In this document: piece after piece, positions 4,889-8,684 of the stretch
Numbering within the stretch: the first letter of the stretch is position 1
Layout: each line of letters opens with the position of its first letter
Origin: JADJPL01 sp049315745
Lineage (GTDB): Bacteria > Bacteroidota > Bacteroidia > Chitinophagales > Saprospiraceae
Length of the DNA: 8,684 nt
Assembly (NCBI GenBank): GCA_049315745.1
Contig: JBMOJO010000152.1
Span: forward strand, 1 to 8,684
Direction of reading: 5' to 3'
Made by a program: the position numbers and the translations under genes
Notes under the pieces: model-generated
What the model was told of the DNA's origin: nothing
Seen by the model: only the letters and a program-made list of their open reading frames with translations
Databases searched by the model: none

Positions 4889-6331
4889 ATGCCGTTCCTA
4901 AAATTTTTTCTCCTGCTCCTTACCGTATCCGTATGTGCGCCGTTTACCGCGCGTAAAGCCCCGGACCGGCCAAACGTTATCCTCATTTTTATGGACGACA
5001 TGGGCTATGGCGACCTTTCCTGTTATGGTGCCTTGTACCAAACCCCGAATTTGGATCAGATGGCTGCAGAAGGTATGCGGTTTACACAGTTTTACGCAGC
5101 CCAGGCAGTCTGCTCTGCATCCCGCGCCGCTTTACTTACCGGCTGCTATCCCAATCGCCTGGGGATCTCGGGCGCCCTTATGCCTTGGTCGGAAAATGGT
5201 ATTGCCACCGCCGAAACAACACTTGGAGAGGTATTCAAAGCAGCAGGGTACCAAACCGCCGTCTTCGGGAAATGGCACCTGGGCCACAAACGGGAATTCC
5301 TGCCCCTGCAGCATGGCTTTGATGAATACCTGGGGATCCCTTACTCCAATGATATGTGGCCCGTTAACTACGACGGATCGCCCATCCGGGATACATCCGA
5401 CTGGAAGTCAAAATACCCCGTACTGCCGCTGATCGAAGGTAATGAGCAGGTGGCCGAAATCCGCGATCTTGCAGCCCAGGATCAATTGACTTCGACCCTC
5501 ACGCGCAGGGCCCTTCAATTCATTGACAAAAATCGGGACCGTCCCTTCTTCCTCTACTTCCCGCACCCGATGGTGCATGTCCCCCTGGGGGTATCCGACC
5601 AATTCAGGAATAAAAGTGGCTGGAGTATGTACGCAGATGTCGTCCAGGAGGTGGACTGGTCCGTAGGACAAATTCTTCAAACACTTAAAAGGCTGAAGCT
5701 CGACAAGAACACGCTCGTCATCTTTACCAGCGACAACGGCCCGTGGCAGAATTTTGGCGATCATGCGGGTTCGGCAGGTGGCCTTAGGGAAGCAAAAGGC
5801 GCCAGCTTTGATGGCGGTGTAAAGGTACCCTGCATTATGCAATGGCCGGGGAAAATTCCCCCAGGAAGCATTTGTAATAAATTAAGCGCCACACTGGACC
5901 TTTACCCGACCCTTACGGCCATTATCGGGGGAACGCCTTCGACTTTTCCATCTGACGGTGTGGATATCCGTACACTGCTGGAAGGAAAAACAGATGCCGA
6001 GCCCAGAACACATTTCTGGTATTACTATGACCGCAACAGCTTACAGGCAGTACGCGACAGACGCTGGAAAATGGTTTTTCCACATGCCCATCGTTCTTAC
6101 CGCTTGCTGCCCGGGAATAACCGCCTGCCCGGCCCCCTGGCTACCGATACTACCGAATTAGCGCTCTATGACCTTTACCGGGACCCCGGGGAAAGATACA
6201 ACGTCCGCACACTTTATCCGGAAGTGGTAGAGCGCTTACAGCAAATCGGCGAACAAGCGCGAAACGAACTGGGCGACGACCTCACACAGCGGACAGGAAA
6301 GGGACTAAGGCCTTATCTCCCCCAGCAATAG
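4889..6331 (+). CDS. Secreted sulfatase (arylsulfatase, S1/alkaline-phosphatase fold)
   Basis: This 480-residue protein should hydrolyse sulfate esters, probably of a sulfated glycan, outside the cytoplasm. A hydrophobic signal sequence spans about residues 4-17, with likely signal peptidase I cleavage after APFTA; Cys16 (VSVC) does not make a good lipobox. Active-site elements are visible: metal ligands Asp36/Asp37 (MDDMGYGDL), Cys75 in CSASRAALLTG (the C-x-A-S-R signature whose Cys becomes formylglycine), Lys128 and His130 in GKWHLG, His230 in HPMVHVPL, Asp282/Asn283 in TSDNG, and Lys312 in FDGGVKVP. The C-terminal subdomain ends in the typical ELALYDLYRDPGE (423-435). Length is normal for the family. 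A formylglycine-generating enzyme or radical-SAM sulfatase maturase is required but not in the window. No SusC/SusD or glycoside hydrolase gene is adjacent, so the substrate cannot be inferred from context. The ATG follows a leader without Shine-Dalgarno. Confidence 0.93.
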   Translation: MPFLKFFLLLLTVSVCAPFTARKAPDRPNVILIFMDDMGYGDLSCYGALYQTPNLDQMAAEGMRFTQFYAAQAVCSASRAALLTGCYPNRLGISGALMPWSENGIATAETTLGEVFKAAGYQTAVFGKWHLGHKREFLPLQHGFDEYLGIPYSNDMWPVNYDGSPIRDTSDWKSKYPVLPLIEGNEQVAEIRDLAAQDQLTSTLTRRALQFIDKNRDRPFFLYFPHPMVHVPLGVSDQFRNKSGWSMYADVVQEVDWSVGQILQTLKRLKLDKNTLVIFTSDNGPWQNFGDHAGSAGGLREAKGASFDGGVKVPCIMQWPGKIPPGSICNKLSATLDLYPTLTAIIGGTPSTFPSDGVDIRTLLEGKTDAEPRTHFWYYYDRNSLQAVRDRRWKMVFPHAHRSYRLLPGNNRLPGPLATDTTELALYDLYRDPGERYNVRTLYPEVVERLQQIGEQARNELGDDLTQRTGKGLRPYLPQQ

Positions 6332-6349
6332 GGCGAATCCGCAGTCGCC
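6332..6349. terminator. Small hairpin between convergent genes
   Basis: GGCGA (6332-6336) pairs with TCGCC (6345-6349) around an 8-nt loop. It starts one base after the end of the sulfatase stop codon, in a 25-bp convergent gap, and is followed on the plus strand by an AT-rich stretch (CTATTTATCTATTTTG). It could act as a weak terminator for the sulfatase transcript; the stem is short and the T-run poor. Confidence 0.3.
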
Positions 6350-6356
6350 ACTCTAT

Positions 6357-7136
6357 TTATCTATTTTGTATTTCCTCCAGCGCCCCATTGCCTTTGGACA
6401 GGAAAGACCCGCCAATCCGTTCAACCGCACCGACGGCGCCCAACGATTTCAGTCGGGGGTGCCCGGTAATCCATATACCTCCCCTGACTTTCTGGAGGCT
6501 AACAAGCCCATCCAGTGATTCCAACGCATCGTTGGAGGCAAGGTGCAGGTTTACAAACCAGTCCGCATCGTGGCCAATATCCACAACGCGCTCGAGTCCC
6601 TCCAGGCCAATGAGCCCGTCATTGTCATAAACCGCCAGGGCATCGAGGTGCCGCAACGGTCCAATGCCCCGGAAATCCGTCATTCGGGGATTTTGGGCAA
6701 TGAACAGGTACCCGCCCAGGGAGTCGAGCTGGCCAAGGCCCTGGAGATTGATCAGGTGGGTGTTCTGCTGAACCTGCAACCCGGACCGGATGACGCGCAG
6801 CCTCAGGCCACGCATATCCTGGAGCTGGGTGCCGATCACCTGCACAAACCCATTCACGCGTACGAGGCAACCCAGCCGGGACAAATCGCGGATATCGCTG
6901 CCATATTGGTCGCCGATGATGAGATTGGCACTCAGTACCTCCACACTGCAATTGAAAGCATCAACTTCTGCCTGGGTCTTGAGTACCCGGTAAGTGCTTG
7001 CCCCGTTCCAGCGATCTGTCGCCGGGACTGTTTCCGTGTTGAAAACCTCGGCAACCCGGTCGTTGCGTTCGCTGCAAGCGCTCAAAGCCAGCAGGACAAA
7101 AATGGTCAATCCAACGGATATTTTAAACTTTCCCAT
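6357..7136 (-). CDS. Lipoprotein with receptor-L/leucine-rich-like repeats
   Basis: This is a 259-residue predicted lipoprotein. A Lys-flanked hydrophobic segment (about 6-18) ends in the lipobox LSAC with Cys21. The next residues, SERND, are partly acidic, which hints at (but does not prove) surface display through a Bacteroidota lipoprotein export signal. From about residue 63 the protein is a row of irregular 22-28-residue units of the form GGyLfIaqNPrMtdFrGigpLrhL, repeated near 140-165, 164-187, 194-220 and 218-240. These resemble receptor L-domain/LRR-type solenoids, with parallel strands such as VNGFVQVIG, LGGYLFIAQ, LDALAVYDN and VRGGIWITG. Cys63 and Cys90 could form a disulfide capping the solenoid. 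Such folds usually bind proteins or glycans; the ligand is unknown. It is downstream of, and on the same strand as, the acyltransferase gene, 192 bp away, so probably separately transcribed. It converges on the sulfatase gene. Confidence 0.8.
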   Translation of the reverse strand: MGKFKISVGLTIFVLLALSACSERNDRVAEVFNTETVPATDRWNGASTYRVLKTQAEVDAFNCSVEVLSANLIIGDQYGSDIRDLSRLGCLVRVNGFVQVIGTQLQDMRGLRLRVIRSGLQVQQNTHLINLQGLGQLDSLGGYLFIAQNPRMTDFRGIGPLRHLDALAVYDNDGLIGLEGLERVVDIGHDADWFVNLHLASNDALESLDGLVSLQKVRGGIWITGHPRLKSLGAVGAVERIGGSFLSKGNGALEEIQNR

Positions 7137-7196
7137 AGCCTGAATTTTTTGGGTTCCTGTTTATCTACCCGCTAAATTTACAGGTTCTTTCAGGCT
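7137..7196 (-). promoter_or_regulatory. Nested inverted repeat in the lipoprotein leader, abutting the ATG
   Basis: Directly before the lipoprotein start (ATG at 7136) lies one arm of a 7-bp inverted repeat: AGCCTGA (7137-7143, plus strand) and TCAGGCT (7190-7196). Inside it are CCTGT (7156-7160) and ACAGG (7180-7184). In the minus-strand transcript the outer arm would end on the base before AUG, so folding could limit ribosome access. The arms are short and widely spaced, so this may be chance. Confidence 0.3.
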
Positions 7197-7328
7197 AATG
7201 CACTAACTTTTGTCACCCCGGGAATGCTCAGGATTACCGTTTTTTCCTGAAATGATGGCCGGGAAAACACCTTTTGGCCGGCGATAATGCTGTAACAGTC
7301 TTTCCAATACGGGAAGGAGGGGACCCTT

Positions 7329-8525
7329 CTATCGGGATTTGTGAATAAACCGATGGAAATAATGCGCGATGCGCCCTGGCAACTGCCACTTACTGCAAAG
7401 CGTTTGCCAAAACCCGATCACCCTTGGATAAAATACCTTGTCCAGCCAAGCGCGGATCGGTTCCAGATAATGTACCAAAAGTACGAATGCCGCAACAAAG
7501 AGGACCGCGCCGATAGCTGCCGCAAGCGGCCCAAGGCTGCGATAGCCGACTAAGCGCACGATGCCGATGCCCGTCCATGTACCATAAAGCAGGACATAGT
7601 GCACCGAATAGATGGTAAGCGTCTCACTGCCAATCGTAAGGAACAACTTCGGGATATACCGGTAAAACAACTTCGCCGCCCAGGTAAAAATGGCAATGAC
7701 GATCAGCACGTGCCCCAGGCGCCAGAACAACCAGTTGTTGTTGGCCTGGGCGACAAAAACCTCCCAGTGCGTAATTTCGTAGAGGTTCCTTAGCCCCTGG
7801 GTAGATGAAAAATGCAGCCAGTAGCCCGCCGCGCACAAGGCGACCCCCGGCCATATACTCAGATACCAGGACGTATGCCGGTGAATATGCCAACCAAACA
7901 ATCCGCCAATTAAAGTAAAACCCACCCACGGTACCGGGGTGAAAACAGAACCGTTCGTCAGGTCAACGAAATTTTGTAAGAACACAGGCAGAAAACTCCA
8001 ATCTACCCTCGACATATAAGGGTACAACAGGAAAATGCCAACACCTCCAGTTACCAATAGTAAGGGAAATGGCAAACTAAACCTTTTCGAAAGGGCATAA
8101 GCGCCAATGAGTATCAATATCGCTATTCCGATACAGTGGAGCACATCCACTGTGATAAAAGAATCATAGAAACGAAAAAGGATCAGCGCAAAGAGGTTCA
8201 GCTTGAGGATATACCCCAGGGCAATCAGCGTCCACCCTCTCTTTATCCCTTTCTTTACCCGCAGGTTTTGTCCGAGTGGCCGTCCGTCTCTGAGCAGCAA
8301 AAAGACGAAAATAATCCCACTGGCCGTGAAAAATATAGGTGCTGTAAGGCCTCGCATAAACGACCATGCAGAAAATACCGCAGATTCCGGCACGCGGTAA
8401 GCTTCCGCGAGCAAGGAATCAATGAAGTGCCCCTGAAGCATCATCAAGATGGCAAATGCACGCAGGGCATCAATAAAAATGAGCCGTTTCGAGGTGGGTT
8501 GGGCATCGGTAGCTGCCTGTTCCAA
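7329..8525 (-). CDS. Membrane acyltransferase, heparan-alpha-glucosaminide N-acetyltransferase (DUF1624) type
   Basis: This 398-residue integral inner-membrane protein has about ten hydrophobic segments (near 20-40, 58-78, 94-115, 125-145, 151-170, 197-215, 226-242, 265-285, 298-318, 325-352). The family signature is at the N-terminus: RLIFIDALRAFAILMMLQGH (14-33), where RxxxIDxLRxxAIxxM and His33 match the first membrane segment of HGSNAT/DUF1624 transferases; this His is the likely acetyl-transfer residue by homology. Such proteins move an acetyl group from cytosolic acetyl-CoA to a sugar on the far side of the membrane; the acceptor here is unknown. The C-terminal 40 residues are basic and cytosolic-looking. 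The only start before the signature is TTG at 8525; no in-frame ATG or GTG occurs between the upstream stop (8568-8570) and it, and the next Met is inside the first membrane segment. An acyltransferase-3 (PF01757) assignment is the main alternative. Confidence 0.82.
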   Translation of the reverse strand: MEQAATDAQPTSKRLIFIDALRAFAILMMLQGHFIDSLLAEAYRVPESAVFSAWSFMRGLTAPIFFTASGIIFVFLLLRDGRPLGQNLRVKKGIKRGWTLIALGYILKLNLFALILFRFYDSFITVDVLHCIGIAILILIGAYALSKRFSLPFPLLLVTGGVGIFLLYPYMSRVDWSFLPVFLQNFVDLTNGSVFTPVPWVGFTLIGGLFGWHIHRHTSWYLSIWPGVALCAAGYWLHFSSTQGLRNLYEITHWEVFVAQANNNWLFWRLGHVLIVIAIFTWAAKLFYRYIPKLFLTIGSETLTIYSVHYVLLYGTWTGIGIVRLVGYRSLGPLAAAIGAVLFVAAFVLLVHYLEPIRAWLDKVFYPRVIGFWQTLCSKWQLPGRIAHYFHRFIHKSR

Positions 8526-8611
8526 AATTGCGTCTGTTTTGATTGTTCGTTTAAAAAAACCAATTCTCTAAACCGCTTTAAGGGGCCGTTAGTTCATTAA
8601 ACTTGTCGCGA

Positions 8612-8629
8612 TGGGGGGGGTAGTGGGGG
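8612..8629 (+). repeat. Homopolymeric G tracts (G8 and G5) upstream of the acyltransferase
   Basis: Eight consecutive Gs (8613-8620) are followed by TAGT and five more Gs (8625-8629). On the coding strand of the acyltransferase this is a C5/C8 tract about 90-105 nt before the TTG start, where a promoter or its spacer could lie. Tracts of this length can slip in replication and be difficult to sequence. Confidence 0.7.
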
Positions 8630-8636
8630 AAATGTG

Positions 8637-8684
8637 ATTTTTTCGTCCGCGCTTCACGCCAAATTTAAGTTTGAAACCGACGTG
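8637..8684 (-). repeat. Palindromic repeat family, partial copy C (runs off window end)
   Basis: Read on the minus strand, 8649-8667 gives AAATTTGGCGTGAAGCGC, matching module 1 of copy B (AATTTGGCGTGAAGCGC, 4740-4756) without a mismatch over 17 bases. Weaker similarity continues on the far side (TTTCAAA at 8670-8676 and ACGT near 8680-8683, compared with the palindrome arm ACGTGCCTCTCAAA of copy B). On the other side the AAAAACC tail is only remembered as a short A-run (8637-8643) and the ACACAACC end is missing. It is a degraded or divergent member, cut by the window end, in opposite orientation to copy A. Confidence 0.6.

Noticed and set aside
4934..4942. Lipoprotein signal in the sulfatase (VSVC, Cys16)
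   Set aside because: The -3 to -1 residues do not fit a lipobox ([LVI][AST][GA]C) because Val precedes the Cys; signal peptidase I cleavage is more likely.
6543..7175. A 210-codon plus-strand open frame antisense to the repeat lipoprotein
   Set aside because: The minus-strand reading has a signal peptide, lipobox and solenoid repeats; the antisense product has none.
8136..8600. A 154-codon plus-strand open frame antisense to the acyltransferase start
   Set aside because: It is rich in charged residues, lacks any motif, and overlaps the strongly conserved first membrane segment of the acyltransferase.

Overview
The window reads as chromosomal DNA of a member of the Bacteroidota. The clues are a DUF6340-type lipoprotein, a DUF6671 protein, a secreted Cys-type sulfatase, a mevalonate-route HMG-CoA synthase, and start codons that mostly follow A-rich leaders with no Shine-Dalgarno motif. 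A Saprospiria-like or related marine/environmental lineage would fit, but that is inference from gene content only. Seven protein genes are well supported. I see no tRNA, rRNA, CRISPR array, insertion-sequence transposase, phage gene or recognisable defence system.

Layout, left to right. 1-175: intergenic, holding a truncated copy (A) of a palindromic repeat family and a GC-rich hairpin. 176-1768 (-): HMG-CoA synthase. 1769-2055: divergent intergenic region. 2056-3108 (+): DUF6340 lipoprotein. 3183-4025 (-): DUF6671 zinc-ribbon-like protein, translationally coupled (TGATG) to msrB at 4025-4465 (-). 4466-4888: a 423-bp divergent intergenic region with the most complete copy (B) of the repeat family. 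4889-6331 (+): secreted sulfatase. 6357-7136 (-): lipoprotein with receptor-L/leucine-rich-like repeats. 7329-8525 (-): multi-pass membrane acyltransferase of the heparan-alpha-glucosaminide N-acetyltransferase (DUF1624) type. 8526-8684: intergenic, with a G8 tract and a partial repeat copy (C) cut by the window end.

The genes do not form one pathway. They look like ordinary housekeeping and envelope genes: isoprenoid precursor synthesis (mvaS), methionine sulfoxide repair (msrB, co-expressed with the DUF6671 gene), sulfate-ester hydrolysis, two lipoproteins and a membrane acyltransferase. The only genuine small operon is msrB-DUF6671; the acyltransferase and the repeat lipoprotein share a strand but are 192 bp apart.

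The most interesting content is non-coding. A modular repeat family occupies three intergenic regions and shares an identical 20-mer tail (34-53, 88-107, 4761-4780). Copy B has long outer inverted arms enclosing three stem-loops, so it could fold like a cloverleaf; its central palindrome has 29 base pairs and one mismatch. Several hairpins, including one just outside the element, are capped by the GCGAAGC mini-hairpin sequence. This looks like a REP/MITE-type element. Whether it is undescribed cannot be judged without a database search.
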